From NCBI GenBank assembly GCA_049595035.1, contig JBMYKD010000006.1, forward strand, positions 1-64,000: a stretch of 64,000 bases of DNA. Reading direction: 5' to 3'. The translations under genes and the position numbers were made by a program. Source of the DNA: UBA12202 sp049595035 (GTDB taxonomy: Bacteria > Pseudomonadota > Alphaproteobacteria > Puniceispirillales > UBA1172). The notes under the pieces were generated by a model. That model was not told the origin of the DNA and ran no database searches. It saw only the letters and a list, made by a program, of their open reading frames with translations. Each line of letters starts with the position of its first letter. Positions within the stretch are counted from its first letter, which is position 1. This document shows, piece after piece, positions 19,590-28,890 of the stretch.

Positions 19590-20348
19590 ATGGATAAACC
19601 ATCTATCAAACAGACATCTTCAAAAAACAGCATCATTGGGCTAGCCTTGATTGTCGGCATCATCATTGGGTTTCTTGTTGATCATCTGCTACCAGTATCG
19701 GGTAGCCAGCAAAATAATGCCGATATGAATGCCCAAATCGAAACCTATATTTCCAATCATCCTGAAGTGATTGAAACAGCGCTTATTGCGCTTAATGATC
19801 AACGCAAGCGTGAGGAAGAATTACAGGCGCTGAACCTGCTTTCTGCTGTTGAGGATACGACCGTGATGGGCAATCCGGATGGTGATATTACCATTTACGA
19901 ATTTAGCGATTACAATTGCGGATATTGTAAACGTGTCTTTGCTGATCTGATTGAGGTACTGAATGAAGATGGAAATATCCGGCTGGTAGTTAAAGAATTT
20001 CCTATTCTGGCAGAAAGCTCGGTTGATGCCGCAAGGCTGGCACTTCACGCCGCCGAACAGGGCAAATATGATGCCATCCATAGCGCATTGATGACATGGC
20101 GGGGTGCGATCACCGCATCCATGTTACAAGACCTTGCCACCAGCCATAATATCACCAGTTTTGATATCAATAATCGTGACAGTGACCCGATGATTGATAT
20201 TCTTCGCCGCAATTATGATCTGGGCAAGCGGTTTAACATTGATGGCACACCGGGATTTATCATTGGCGGCAAGATTTATCCGGGGGCAATCAGCAAGAAG
20301 GATATGATGATGGCAGTAGCAGAAGCACGGCAACAAAACAAATCCTGA
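19590..20348 (+). CDS. DsbA/Com1-like thiol-disulfide oxidoreductase
   Basis: This is a membrane-anchored periplasmic thioredoxin-fold protein of 252 aa that probably forms or isomerises disulfides in exported proteins. It has an N-terminal transmembrane anchor (residues 14-35, IIGLALIVGIIIGFLV), then a helical segment resembling the copper-resistance ScsC N-domain, then the redox motif CGYC in DYNCGYCKRVF. The cis-Pro loop is GTPGFIIGGK. It follows the M48 protease by 54 bp, so the two may form an envelope-quality-control unit; that pairing is inference. Confidence 0.92.
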   Translation: MDKPSIKQTSSKNSIIGLALIVGIIIGFLVDHLLPVSGSQQNNADMNAQIETYISNHPEVIETALIALNDQRKREEELQALNLLSAVEDTTVMGNPDGDITIYEFSDYNCGYCKRVFADLIEVLNEDGNIRLVVKEFPILAESSVDAARLALHAAEQGKYDAIHSALMTWRGAITASMLQDLATSHNITSFDINNRDSDPMIDILRRNYDLGKRFNIDGTPGFIIGGKIYPGAISKKDMMMAVAEARQQNKS

Positions 20349-20449
20349 CCAGCTAAATAGGCCGTAATAACAGGCAATGGATGACAGGCAGATATGATCC
20401 TGTTATATCAGGGTAGAATGAAGTTTTTCATTAGGTAAGTAGAGTTGAT

Positions 20450-20905
20450 ATGACAAAACACAATGCTCTAATCATCAATGGCCCCAATCTTGACCAATTG
20501 GGCAGTCGCGAGCCAGAAATCTATGGCCATATGAGCTTATCTGATATTGAAACCATGTGCCATGAAACAGCGGCCAAGCAGAATGTGAATATTCATTTTA
20601 TGCAGTCTAATGCCGAAGATGGTATTATAGCAGCTATCCATTCTGCCCGTGAAAATGGAACAAAGGCTATTATTATTAATGCTGCTGCATTCACGCATAC
20701 ATCGGTTGCCATCCGTGATGCTCTTAATATGTTTTCGGGTATCCGGATCGAAATCCATCTTTCCAACGTCTTTGCCAGAGAAGCATTCCGCCACCATTCC
20801 TATCTATCCGATATCGTAAATGGCGTGATCTGTGGATTTGGTGCCGATTCATACCGTCTTGCTATCGAAGCCGTTAGCAAGATATTGCATGAAAAATCTG
20901 AATAA
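20450..20905 (+). CDS. aroQ: 3-dehydroquinate dehydratase, type II
   Basis: AroQ catalyses the third step of the shikimate pathway, 3-dehydroquinate to 3-dehydroshikimate. The 151-residue protein fits the dodecameric type II family. It shows the N-terminal INGPNLDQLGSREPEIYG with the catalytic Tyr, the flexible loop, INAAAFTHTSVAIRDAL for the Asn/His substrate contacts, and the terminal IEIHLSNVFAREAFRHHSY. It lies 15 bp upstream of accB; aroQ-accB-accC is a conserved alphaproteobacterial order. Confidence 0.97.
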   Translation: MTKHNALIINGPNLDQLGSREPEIYGHMSLSDIETMCHETAAKQNVNIHFMQSNAEDGIIAAIHSARENGTKAIIINAAAFTHTSVAIRDALNMFSGIRIEIHLSNVFAREAFRHHSYLSDIVNGVICGFGADSYRLAIEAVSKILHEKSE

Positions 20906-20920
20906 GGAGCAAGGGTTACC

Positions 20921-21421
20921 ATGAGCAAAACCTCCAAAAAATCGCCTGATGCCATTGAAGAAAAAATCAGCCTTGTTCGCGAACTGGCGCAAATCATGGA
21001 AGATAAAGGGCTGGTAGAAATTGAACTGGAAGATGATAGCGTGTCTGTGCATCTGTCCAAGACTGGTTCTATGGCATCAATGTCGGCACCTATGATGGCC
21101 CCTGCTGTTTCTGCCCCAGTTCCACCTGCCCCAATAGCGCCAGCAGTCAATCAGGCAACGGCATCATCTGCTGATAAAGCCGCCCCTGAAAACGCAATCA
21201 CCTCACCAATGGTTGGAACGGTCTATCTGGCACCAGAACCGGGTGCGGCTGTATTCGTCAAAGTCGGTGATACCGTAAAGGCCGGTCAGACCTTATTGAT
21301 TATTGAAGCCATGAAAGTCATGAACCCCATCACCGCCCCTTCGGCAGGAACCGTGCGCCAGATACTGGTAGATGACACACAACCCGTTGAGTTTGGCGAG
21401 CCTCTCATTGTGATTGAATAA
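20921..21421 (+). CDS. accB: Biotin carboxyl carrier protein of acetyl-CoA carboxylase
   Basis: AccB carries biotin between biotin carboxylase and carboxyltransferase in the first step of fatty acid synthesis. The 166-residue protein has an N-terminal helical region (KISLVRELAQIMEDKGLVEI), an Ala/Pro-rich linker (about 48-85), and a C-terminal biotinyl domain with the modified lysine in EAMKVMNPI. The ATG at 20921 follows AAGGAGCAAGGG. It is followed by accC with a 32-bp gap to the chosen start. Confidence 0.97.
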   Translation: MSKTSKKSPDAIEEKISLVRELAQIMEDKGLVEIELEDDSVSVHLSKTGSMASMSAPMMAPAVSAPVPPAPIAPAVNQATASSADKAAPENAITSPMVGTVYLAPEPGAAVFVKVGDTVKAGQTLLIIEAMKVMNPITAPSAGTVRQILVDDTQPVEFGEPLIVIE

Positions 21422-21453
21422 TCCGGCATGTGCTGATGGCAGGAGAAGGGAAT

Positions 21454-22806
21454 ATGTTCAAAAAAGTACTGATTGCTAATCGCGGGGATGTGGCTTTGCG
21501 CGTATTACGCGCCTGTCAGGATTTAGGAATAGCAACAGTTGCTGTTCATTCCACCGCCGATACTGATGCGATGCATGTGCGTCTGGCAGATGAATCCGTC
21601 TGCATTGGTGAAGCTCCATCAGCAAAATCCTATCTCAATATTCCGGCCCTGATCACCGCTGCCACCATTACCGGCGCAGATGCTATTCATCCCGGTGTAG
21701 GGTTTCTATCGGAAAATGCTGATTTTGCCAGCGTTGTTGACGCCCATGGGCTTACCTTTATCGGTCCGCATATCAAACATATTCTTTCCATGGGTGATAA
21801 GGTTGAAGCCAAGCGCACCGCCGCCGCCGCAGGTTTACCGCTTGTTCCCGGCTCAGATGGTGCGATTTCCAGCATTAATGAAGCAAAAACCGTTGCCAAG
21901 GATACCGGTTATCCAGTGCTGATAAAAGCGGCATCCGGCGGCGGCGGCCGCGGCATGAAAGTAGCAGAAACACCAGATGATCTATCCGAAGCCTATTCTT
22001 CCGCCCGAAGCGAAGCAAAGGCCGCTTTTGGGGACGATACGGTTTATCTGGAACGGTATCTGGGTAATCCCCGCCATATCGAGATTCAGATCGTTGCTGA
22101 TAGTCATGGCAATGTTGTCCATCTAGGGGAAAGAGAATGTTCCGTTCAACGGCGGCATCAGAAACTACTGGAAGAAGCCCCCTCACCCGTGCTGACAGAA
22201 AAAGAACGCCACCATATAGGCACGATTGCCGCTAATGCCGCCCATGCGATGGGATATCTGGGACTTGGCACTATGGAGTTTCTCTATGAAAATGGAGAGT
22301 TCTTTTTTATTGAAATGAATACCAGATTACAGGTAGAACACCCCATCACAGAAGCCATCACCGGCATTGATCTGGTAGTGGAACAGATCAACATTGCCGC
22401 TGGATTGCCATTATCCTTTACACAGGAAGATGTGGTGTTTAAAGGCCATGCTATCGAATGCCGGATTAATGCCGAACACCCGACCAGCTTTATGCCTACC
22501 CCCGGAACCGTTGAAAACTTTCACGCACCGGGTGGCCCCGGGGTTCGGGTAGATAGTTTTCTTTATTCTGGCTATCGCATCCCACCACATTATGACAGCC
22601 TGATCACCAAGCTGATTGTTCATGGCGATACCAGAGATCATTGTCTGGCTCGGTTGCGACGCGCTCTGGATGAGACGATTATTGCACCGATGCCAACCTC
22701 ACTTGATTTGCACCGGTTACTTGTTAATGATCCGGATATCAAATCTGGCGCCTATTCCATTCGCTGGCTGGAAGAACAGTTTCTGCCCAATCTACCAAAA
22801 GAATAA
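21454..22806 (+). CDS. accC: Biotin carboxylase subunit of acetyl-CoA carboxylase
   Basis: AccC uses ATP and bicarbonate to carboxylate the biotin on AccB. The 450-residue protein begins MFKKVLIANRGDVALRVLRA; this ATG follows AGGAGAAGG, so the in-frame GTG at 21430 is rejected as the start. The ATP-grasp domain shows KAASGGGGRGMK and FIEMNTRLQVEHPITEAITG, with HLGERECSVQRRHQK in between. The carboxyltransferase subunits accA and accD are not in the window. Confidence 0.97.
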   Translation: MFKKVLIANRGDVALRVLRACQDLGIATVAVHSTADTDAMHVRLADESVCIGEAPSAKSYLNIPALITAATITGADAIHPGVGFLSENADFASVVDAHGLTFIGPHIKHILSMGDKVEAKRTAAAAGLPLVPGSDGAISSINEAKTVAKDTGYPVLIKAASGGGGRGMKVAETPDDLSEAYSSARSEAKAAFGDDTVYLERYLGNPRHIEIQIVADSHGNVVHLGERECSVQRRHQKLLEEAPSPVLTEKERHHIGTIAANAAHAMGYLGLGTMEFLYENGEFFFIEMNTRLQVEHPITEAITGIDLVVEQINIAAGLPLSFTQEDVVFKGHAIECRINAEHPTSFMPTPGTVENFHAPGGPGVRVDSFLYSGYRIPPHYDSLITKLIVHGDTRDHCLARLRRALDETIIAPMPTSLDLHRLLVNDPDIKSGAYSIRWLEEQFLPNLPKE

Positions 22807-22874
22807 TCCTATCCGGATGGTATCATGACAGCAAAGCATCTTGCCCTGTTTAAACAGAACAGGCAAAATAAGCC

Positions 22875-23552
22875 ATGCATCATTATTCACCGGAAACATT
22901 AATCAAATCATATTCCCTAGGGGTATTCCCTATGGCGGAAAGCCATGATGATGATCGCATCTTTTTTATTGACCCTGATCAACGTGGCGTGATCCCGCTT
23001 GATCCGCCAATGGTGAACCGGTCGATGCGAAAGCTGATCCGGAAATCACCATATAAAGTGACCATCAATAAAGCCTTTGCCGATGTCATTGATGGTTGCC
23101 GCGAAATAACCGATACTCGCACCGAAAGCTGGATCAATGATCCTATCAGACAGTTATATTGCGCGCTGCACCGGTTAGGCTTTGCCCATTCTCTGGAAGT
23201 TTGGGACAAAGACCATCATTCTGCCGATCATTCACCGAAACTGGTTGGCGGGTTATATGGTGTTGCATGCGCCGGAGCATTCTTTGGCGAATCCATGTTT
23301 AGCCGTGTCAGCAATGCATCAAAACTGGCTTTACTGCATCTGATCGCACGGCTTCGACATGGTGGTTTTGTTCTGCTGGACACACAATTCATCAACCCGC
23401 ATCTGATCCAGTTTGGCTGTCATGAAGTAAGCCGCGCTATCTTTCGGAAACAATTGCAATATGCCCTTACTGTTAAAGCGCATCTGCCAATGGATGATGA
23501 CCCCGCGCCTATGCTTGATCAGCTATTACATGATAGCACGGTAATGTCATAA
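22875..23552 (+). CDS. aat: Leucyl/phenylalanyl-tRNA-protein transferase
   Basis: Aat attaches Leu or Phe to proteins with N-terminal Arg or Lys, making them N-degrons recognised by ClpS and degraded by ClpAP. The protein is 225 aa. The N-terminal YSLGVFPMAE, the VTINKAFADVIDGCRE stretch, SWINDPIRQLYCALHRLGFAHSLE and GGLYGVACAGAFFGESMFS all match the family. The 3' end overlaps the 3' end of the DUF2155 gene on the other strand by 34 bp. clpS and clpA lie about 10 kb downstream in this window. Confidence 0.96.
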   Translation: MHHYSPETLIKSYSLGVFPMAESHDDDRIFFIDPDQRGVIPLDPPMVNRSMRKLIRKSPYKVTINKAFADVIDGCREITDTRTESWINDPIRQLYCALHRLGFAHSLEVWDKDHHSADHSPKLVGGLYGVACAGAFFGESMFSRVSNASKLALLHLIARLRHGGFVLLDTQFINPHLIQFGCHEVSRAIFRKQLQYALTVKAHLPMDDDPAPMLDQLLHDSTVMS

Positions 23553-23908
23553 ACCGGATGTTCCAACCCGCTGATAGCTGGTGATGATGCAAACATCCAG
23601 CCGGAAAATATCGGCATTTCCATGACCCGCCCATCATAATCAACGGAACGGATTTCTAGCAAAGCGGCGTGATCGGGGGGATGGTCAGGGGGGCGGTAAT
23701 TACAGGAATGCACATATAATTCCAGCGTTCCGAAACGGGTGGTTAACCCTATTGGAACATCAAGGGTTGATATGCGGGCGGTGATTTTATCTAGTGTTTG
23801 CAGTCTGGCACGTTCGCCTTTGAGCCAGTTATCATCGGCATGGCTAATATTCATGCAGAAAAGCTGCAACATTAGCACTGCCCAAAAAACGGAACATAGT
23901 CGCCGCAT
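23519..23908 (-). CDS. DUF2155 exported protein
   Basis: This is a 129-residue protein of a family conserved in alphaproteobacteria without an assigned function. It has a signal peptide (hydrophobic core FWAVLMLQLFCMN, then SHADD), a conserved TLDKITARISTLDVPIG, a Cys in VHSCNYRPP, and a C-terminal FSGWMFASSPAISGLEHPVYDITVLSC, where the two cysteines could form a disulfide. It sits 3 bp behind mlaD in the NDUFA12-mlaD-DUF2155 unit, and its last 34 bp overlap aat antisense. Confidence 0.88.
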   Translation of the reverse strand: MRRLCSVFWAVLMLQLFCMNISHADDNWLKGERARLQTLDKITARISTLDVPIGLTTRFGTLELYVHSCNYRPPDHPPDHAALLEIRSVDYDGRVMEMPIFSGWMFASSPAISGLEHPVYDITVLSCNS

Positions 23909-23911
23909 CAG

Positions 23912-24361
23912 TTACTGTCCGGATTGCCCGTCTGAAAATATCGCCTTGCCAATCATATCGGTGAGATTGACCGGATCAAGCGTGTTATAGAACACATGGT
24001 TTTCAGCAATGACATCCATGGAAATACCGGGCACGATATCAATATGACTTCCGCCAAGAAGCGAGGTAGAGGAAACACGCACAACACTATCATCCGGAAT
24101 AGCATATGCCGGATCAATGTTCATCACGACTCTGGCTTCAAAAATATCAGGGTCCAGTCGGGTATCAGCGACACTGCCGATAGCAATGCCAGAAATACGG
24201 ACATCATCACCAACATTCAGATCACCAATTTTACCAAATACCGCTTCGACCGTGATGGTTTCACCATGCTGAAAACTGGTGATCGACAAGGCTAGCCATA
24301 AAAAGGCACCGGCAATGATAAGCACCACTGCACCCATGACCATTTCTATGGTATTGCGCAT
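23912..24361 (-). CDS. mlaD: MlaD-like MCE-domain protein
   Basis: MlaD is the substrate-binding component of the phospholipid ABC transporter that maintains outer-membrane lipid asymmetry. The protein is 149 aa: one N-terminal transmembrane helix (about 8-28) and a single MCE domain (about 38-116, AVFGKIGDLNVGDDVRISGI and YAIPDDSVVRVSSTSLLGGSHIDI). The other mla genes are not in the window. It lies between NDUFA12 and DUF2155 with very short gaps (5 and 3 bp), so the three are probably cotranscribed. Confidence 0.93.
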   Translation of the reverse strand: MRNTIEMVMGAVVLIIAGAFLWLALSITSFQHGETITVEAVFGKIGDLNVGDDVRISGIAIGSVADTRLDPDIFEARVVMNIDPAYAIPDDSVVRVSSTSLLGGSHIDIVPGISMDVIAENHVFYNTLDPVNLTDMIGKAIFSDGQSGQ

Positions 24362-24366
24362 AAATC

Positions 24367-24723
24367 CTACTCCGGTTTCCAGGGTTGATAATCGCCAGTT
24401 GCTTTACGTCTTTTGCCCAGCCGTAACAGATGACCAGCCGGACGATAAGCATGTATCGTTCCAGTCAGATTAGGCTGATGCGGCAATTGCCATGAATGTT
24501 TGGCATATCCTTCGGCCGGTGGCGGGTTGTTTTCTGTGTGATGCAACCAGCCATGCCAGTCAGCAGGAACTTTGCTTGCTTCAGCCTTACCATTGAAAAT
24601 CACATAGCGACTAGTCCGCCCATGACTGCGCGGCTTTTTGCTTTCGTAATAACGATTACCAAATTCATCCGCACCAATCGGTTTTGCTGTCAGGCGAATA
24701 GTCAATCGGGTGAGCCAGTGCAT
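24367..24723 (-). CDS. NDUFA12-like complex I accessory subunit
   Basis: This is the bacterial homologue of mitochondrial NDUFA12 (B17.2), a supernumerary subunit of respiratory NADH:ubiquinone oxidoreductase found in alphaproteobacteria. The 118-residue protein has the family signature GADEFGNRYYESKKP followed by GRTSRYVIFNG, VPADWHGWLHH and the C-terminal GDYQPWKPE. It is the first gene of the unit with mlaD and DUF2155, and is divergent from nrdJ across about 500 bp. Its presence supports the alphaproteobacterial assignment. Confidence 0.94.
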   Translation of the reverse strand: MHWLTRLTIRLTAKPIGADEFGNRYYESKKPRSHGRTSRYVIFNGKAEASKVPADWHGWLHHTENNPPPAEGYAKHSWQLPHQPNLTGTIHAYRPAGHLLRLGKRRKATGDYQPWKPE

Positions 24724-25128
24724 GTCGTTACCATACCTTATAAAGAAATGTAATTGATCTATTCATAACGGATATTAATGTGTTTAGCAATAATTCCCCA
24801 CCCTTTCGTGAGGAATGAATAGCTATTTTTACATTGCTTTTACGGCAACATCCCTGACCTGCCACCCTGACGGGTCAGATACTAGCCAGATAGCACCATT
24901 CTATCTTTGCACATGGCCTATCATGCTATGCGGATAACCATCACATTGGCTTAAGCATTATCATTATAATCAGGGAAAAGAGAGCCTTTTCCATATCCGC
25001 AACCTGTGATTCGCATCATCACAACGCGAGAGGTAAAATTTGAATCAGTCAACCCCCTTTTTTTTAATTATGGCCAAATTTTGATATTGCGTTCTGCCAC
25101 CAACATCATGTAGTTTATTTCTTATTGA

Positions 25129-25163
25129 ATACTAGATATAGATAAATACGCTGTATATGGAGC
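25129..25163 (+). promoter_or_regulatory. Candidate pair of NrdR boxes upstream of nrdJ
   Basis: Compared with the remembered NrdR consensus (acaCwAtATaTwGtgt), ataCTAGATATAGATA matches 11 of 16 positions and acgCTGTATATGGAGC matches 11 of 16. The two lie 19 bp apart, about two helical turns; NrdR sites are more often spaced by about three turns. They sit 64-98 bp before the nrdJ start. NrdR is the ATP/dATP-sensing repressor of ribonucleotide reductase genes. Confidence 0.3.
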
Positions 25164-25192
25164 CAGGATTAGGGATTCATATTCATCTTTCT

Positions 25193-25213
25193 TTTTGTAA
25201 ACGTTTTGTAAAC
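25193..25213 (+). repeat. 11-bp-period direct repeat before nrdJ
   Basis: The 10-mer TTTTGTAAAC occurs twice (25193-25202 and 25204-25213), one helical turn apart, immediately before the nrdJ ribosome site AAGGAT. The same 10-mer recurs at 62306-62315 in another intergenic region. Confidence 0.6.
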
Positions 25214-25226
25214 AAGGATATAACAA

Positions 25227-28200
25227 ATGCAACTCACACGCCACTTTACCAAAGCTGATCAGTCACCATACCAGACACTGGAATGGACATATGTGACAAG
25301 CGAGATCAAGAATCCCGATGGCACTATTGTCTTCCGCGCTGAGAATGTTGAAGTGCCGACAGCTTTTTCTCAGGTGGCTAGTGATATCATGGCGCAGAAA
25401 TATTTTCGTAAGGCCGGCGTTCCTGCAAAATTGAAAAGGGTTGAAGAAAACAATGTGCCTTCATGGTTGTGGCGGTCAGTGGCTGATGAAGCGGCATTAA
25501 AAGACCTGCCTGCCGAAGATCGCTATACAGGCGAGCTATCAGCCAAGCAGGTTTATGACCGTCTTGCCGGCACATGGACATACTGGGGCTGGAAGGGTGG
25601 ATATTTTTCATCCGAAGAGGATGCCAAAACATATTTTGATGAAATGCGTTATATGCTGGCACATCAGATGGCAGCACCAAATAGCCCCCAGTGGTTTAAT
25701 ACCGGCCTGCATTGGGCATATGGTATCGACGGCGCCGGACAGGGTCATTTCTATGTTGATTTCGAAACAGGCAAACTAACCCGTTCCAAATCCGCTTATG
25801 AGCATCCCCAGCCACATGCCTGTTTTATCCAGTCCATCAAAGATGATCTGGTCAATGAAGGTGGCATCATGGATCTATGGGTTCGTGAAGCCAGATTGTT
25901 CAAATATGGTTCCGGCACAGGTACTAACTTTTCTTCCTTGCGTGGGGCAACCGAACCTCTGGCAGGTGGCGGTAAATCATCTGGCCTGATGAGTTTCCTT
26001 CGCATCGGTGATAGAGCAGCGGGAGCTATTAAATCCGGCGGCACCACACGCCGCGCCGCAAAAATGGTTACTGTTGATGTCGATCATCCGGACATTGTTG
26101 ATTATGTGGACTGGAAAGTGGTTGAAGAACAGAAAGTGGCGGCACTAGTTACCGGATCAAAACTGGCCAGCCTTCATATGAATGCAGTCATGACAGCCTG
26201 CACCACGCCAGTTGGTGAAGGCGCAAGCGATGATGACCGCTTTGACCCGAAAGCCAATGCAGCCTTGAGAAAAGCCATCATAGATGCGCGTAAGGTGTTG
26301 ATTCCTGAAAACTATATCCAGCGTGTTATCCAGTTTGCCAAACAGGGCTACACAGAAATCAGTTTCAAAACCTATGACACAGACTGGGATTCCGAAGCGT
26401 ATCTTACGGTTGCCGGACAGAACTCAAACAATTCTGTTCGCGTCACTAACGACTTCCTGGGCAAGGTGCTGGAAAATGGTGAATGGGAATTGATTCGACG
26501 CACCGATGGAGAAGTCAGCGACCGTATCAACGCCGCCGAATTATGGGAAAAAATTGCTTATGCGGCCTGGGCCTGCGCTGATCCGGGTCTGCAATATGAC
26601 ACCACCATCAATGAATGGCATACCTGCCCCGAAGGTGGCCGGATTAACGCTTCAAACCCTTGTTCGGAATATATGTTCCTTGATGATACCGCCTGTAATC
26701 TGGCCTCGCTCAACCTGATGCAATTCAGGCATGCCGATAGAAGCTTCAATATCGAAGCTTATGAATATGCGGTCAGGCTATGGACTATCACTCTGGAAAT
26801 CTCTGTTCTGATGGCACAGTTTCCTTCAAAGGAAATTGCCCAGCTATCCTATGAATACAGAACCCTCGGTCTTGGTTACGCCAATATTGGCGGCATGCTA
26901 ATGGCCGCTGGTCATTCCTATGATAGTGATGAAGGACGTGCTATCTGCGCCGCGCTGTCAGCCATTATGACCGGGGTATCCTATGCCACATCAGCAGAAA
27001 TGGCCAAAGAACAGGGAGCTTTCCCACGCTATGAAGAAAACGCTGACCACATGTTGCGTGTGATCCGCAATCATCGCCGTGCGGCTTACGGTGAAGTATC
27101 CGGATACGAAGACCTTTCCGTACTACCTGTGCCAATCAAGCGTGATGATTGTCCAAATCAAGCCTTGATAGAGGCTGCAACAAACGCCTGGGATCAAGCC
27201 CTGAAACTAGGCGAAGCCCATGGCTTCCGTAATGCCCAGACAACCGTTATTGCACCCACCGGCACAATTGGTCTGGTCATGGATTGTGATACCACCGGCA
27301 TCGAACCTGACTTTGCTATCGTCAAGTTCAAGAAACTGGCTGGCGGCGGCTATTTCAAGATCATCAACCGTGTTGTACCTGAAGCCCTGACCAATCTCGG
27401 TTATGATGACAGCCAGATCGAAGATATTATTCGTTATGCTGTTGGTCATGGCTCTCTTGAAAAATGCCAGTCCATCAGCACATCTGCGCTCAAGGATAAA
27501 GGGTTCACCGATGATATCCTTGCTACCCTTAATGATGGACTGAAGACAGCCTTTGATATCAAATTCGCCTTTAACCGGTTCACTCTGGGTGATGAGTTCT
27601 GTAAGTCAACTCTTGGGCTGACCGATGATCAGATGAATGATTTCAATTTTGATCTGCTGGCACATCTTGGCTTCGGCAAGGATGAAATTGAACATGCCAA
27701 TACGCATGTCTGCGGGTCAATGACCCTTGAAGGCGCACCGCATCTGAAAGACGAACATCTGCCTGTTTTCGATTGTGCAAATCCATGCGGGCGTATCGGT
27801 AAACGTTTTCTCAGCGTTGATAGTCACATCACCATGATGGCGGCGGCACAGCCATTTATATCGGGTGCTATTTCCAAAACCATCAATATGCCAAATAATG
27901 CCACGGTCGAAGATTGTGGGGCAGCATATATGCTATCATGGAAACTGGGGCTTAAGGCTAACGCGCTTTATCGTGATGGCTCAAAACTCAGCCAGCCCTT
28001 ATCTGCCAGCCTCATCGATGATGAGGACGCAGAAAGCATGGAAGACACACCAGCTGTTGCGGCACAGACAACAAAGGTCGTGGAAAAGATTATCGAACGT
28101 TATGTTGCCACACGCCAGCGTCTGCCACATCGCCGGAAGGGTTACACCCAGAAAGCCATTGTTGGCGGCCATAAGGTTTACCTCAGAACGGGGGAATATG

Positions 28201-28841
28201 AAGATGGCAAACTTGGTGAGCTATTCATTGATATGCACAAGGAAGGCGCGGCGTTCCGGTCATTGATGAATAACTTTGCCATTGCCGTATCTATTGGCCT
28301 GCAATATGGCGTTCCACTGGAAGAGTTTGTAGAAGCCTTCACCTTTACCCGGTTTGAGCCACAAGGCATGGTGCAGGGTAATGACATGATCAAGATGTCA
28401 TCCTCTATTCTGGATTATATCTTCCGTGAACTGGCAATTTCCTATCTGGATCGTGCCGATTTAGGGCATGTGAATTCTGATGATCTGGCGATGGATGCCA
28501 TGGGTGCAGGAGAAGAGCAATCTGATTTGGCGCGGGCCACCATCAGCACCGGCTTTGTCCGTAACCGGAATATTGTTCTGCTACATGGTAAAGGCACGGG
28601 CACAGATGGTGAACCCACCATGTCTGCCAGCACCATGGCGGTGACTGAACAGGATACTGGCGCTGTCACCACTCAATCAGGGGCAAGCACAGCAAATAGT
28701 TCTATTGCCAGTCAGGTTCAGCAAGCACGGATGCAGGGTTATGAAGGTGAAAATTGCAATGAATGCGGAAACTTCACCCTTGTCCGCAATGGCACATGCC
28801 TCAAATGCAATACATGCGGTTCTACCACCGGATGTAGCTAA
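25227..28841 (+). CDS. nrdJ: Adenosylcobalamin-dependent (class II) ribonucleoside-diphosphate reductase
   Basis: NrdJ makes deoxyribonucleotides using a thiyl radical generated from coenzyme B12, so it works with or without oxygen. The 1204-residue length is that of the long alphaproteobacterial form. It carries ACFIQSIKDD (redox Cys), the loop FKYGSGTGTNFSSLRG, the radical-site motif NPCSEY (Cys about residue 478), PTGTIGLVMDCDTTG, and a C-terminal Cys cluster with CNECGNFTLVRNGTC, CNTCGS and TTGCS that probably passes electrons or binds zinc. ridA follows by 49 bp. No class I (nrdAB) genes are in the window. Confidence 0.96.
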   Translation: MQLTRHFTKADQSPYQTLEWTYVTSEIKNPDGTIVFRAENVEVPTAFSQVASDIMAQKYFRKAGVPAKLKRVEENNVPSWLWRSVADEAALKDLPAEDRYTGELSAKQVYDRLAGTWTYWGWKGGYFSSEEDAKTYFDEMRYMLAHQMAAPNSPQWFNTGLHWAYGIDGAGQGHFYVDFETGKLTRSKSAYEHPQPHACFIQSIKDDLVNEGGIMDLWVREARLFKYGSGTGTNFSSLRGATEPLAGGGKSSGLMSFLRIGDRAAGAIKSGGTTRRAAKMVTVDVDHPDIVDYVDWKVVEEQKVAALVTGSKLASLHMNAVMTACTTPVGEGASDDDRFDPKANAALRKAIIDARKVLIPENYIQRVIQFAKQGYTEISFKTYDTDWDSEAYLTVAGQNSNNSVRVTNDFLGKVLENGEWELIRRTDGEVSDRINAAELWEKIAYAAWACADPGLQYDTTINEWHTCPEGGRINASNPCSEYMFLDDTACNLASLNLMQFRHADRSFNIEAYEYAVRLWTITLEISVLMAQFPSKEIAQLSYEYRTLGLGYANIGGMLMAAGHSYDSDEGRAICAALSAIMTGVSYATSAEMAKEQGAFPRYEENADHMLRVIRNHRRAAYGEVSGYEDLSVLPVPIKRDDCPNQALIEAATNAWDQALKLGEAHGFRNAQTTVIAPTGTIGLVMDCDTTGIEPDFAIVKFKKLAGGGYFKIINRVVPEALTNLGYDDSQIEDIIRYAVGHGSLEKCQSISTSALKDKGFTDDILATLNDGLKTAFDIKFAFNRFTLGDEFCKSTLGLTDDQMNDFNFDLLAHLGFGKDEIEHANTHVCGSMTLEGAPHLKDEHLPVFDCANPCGRIGKRFLSVDSHITMMAAAQPFISGAISKTINMPNNATVEDCGAAYMLSWKLGLKANALYRDGSKLSQPLSASLIDDEDAESMEDTPAVAAQTTKVVEKIIERYVATRQRLPHRRKGYTQKAIVGGHKVYLRTGEYEDGKLGELFIDMHKEGAAFRSLMNNFAIAVSIGLQYGVPLEEFVEAFTFTRFEPQGMVQGNDMIKMSSSILDYIFRELAISYLDRADLGHVNSDDLAMDAMGAGEEQSDLARATISTGFVRNRNIVLLHGKGTGTDGEPTMSASTMAVTEQDTGAVTTQSGASTANSSIASQVQQARMQGYEGENCNECGNFTLVRNGTCLKCNTCGSTTGCS

Positions 28842-28890
28842 ACAATAACAAAGAACCAAACCAAGCACTCAAGAAAGAAGAGGATAAATC

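Larger units (their letters stand above)
24724..25226. promoter_or_regulatory. 503-bp region between the NDUFA12 gene and nrdJ
   Basis: There is no gene here. Toward nrdJ there are two adjacent NrdR-box-like 16-mers (25129-25144 and 25148-25163) and a 10-bp direct repeat (25193-25213). A CTGACC/GGTCAG stem lies in the middle part. I looked for a cobalamin riboswitch because nrdJ is B12-dependent: one GACCTGCC fragment resembles part of the B12 box, but the GGTGAAAATCC element and the rest are missing. Confidence 0.4.

Noticed and set aside
24850..24900. Possible cobalamin riboswitch before nrdJ
   Set aside because: Only a GACCTGCC fragment resembles the B12 box; the other conserved elements are missing.
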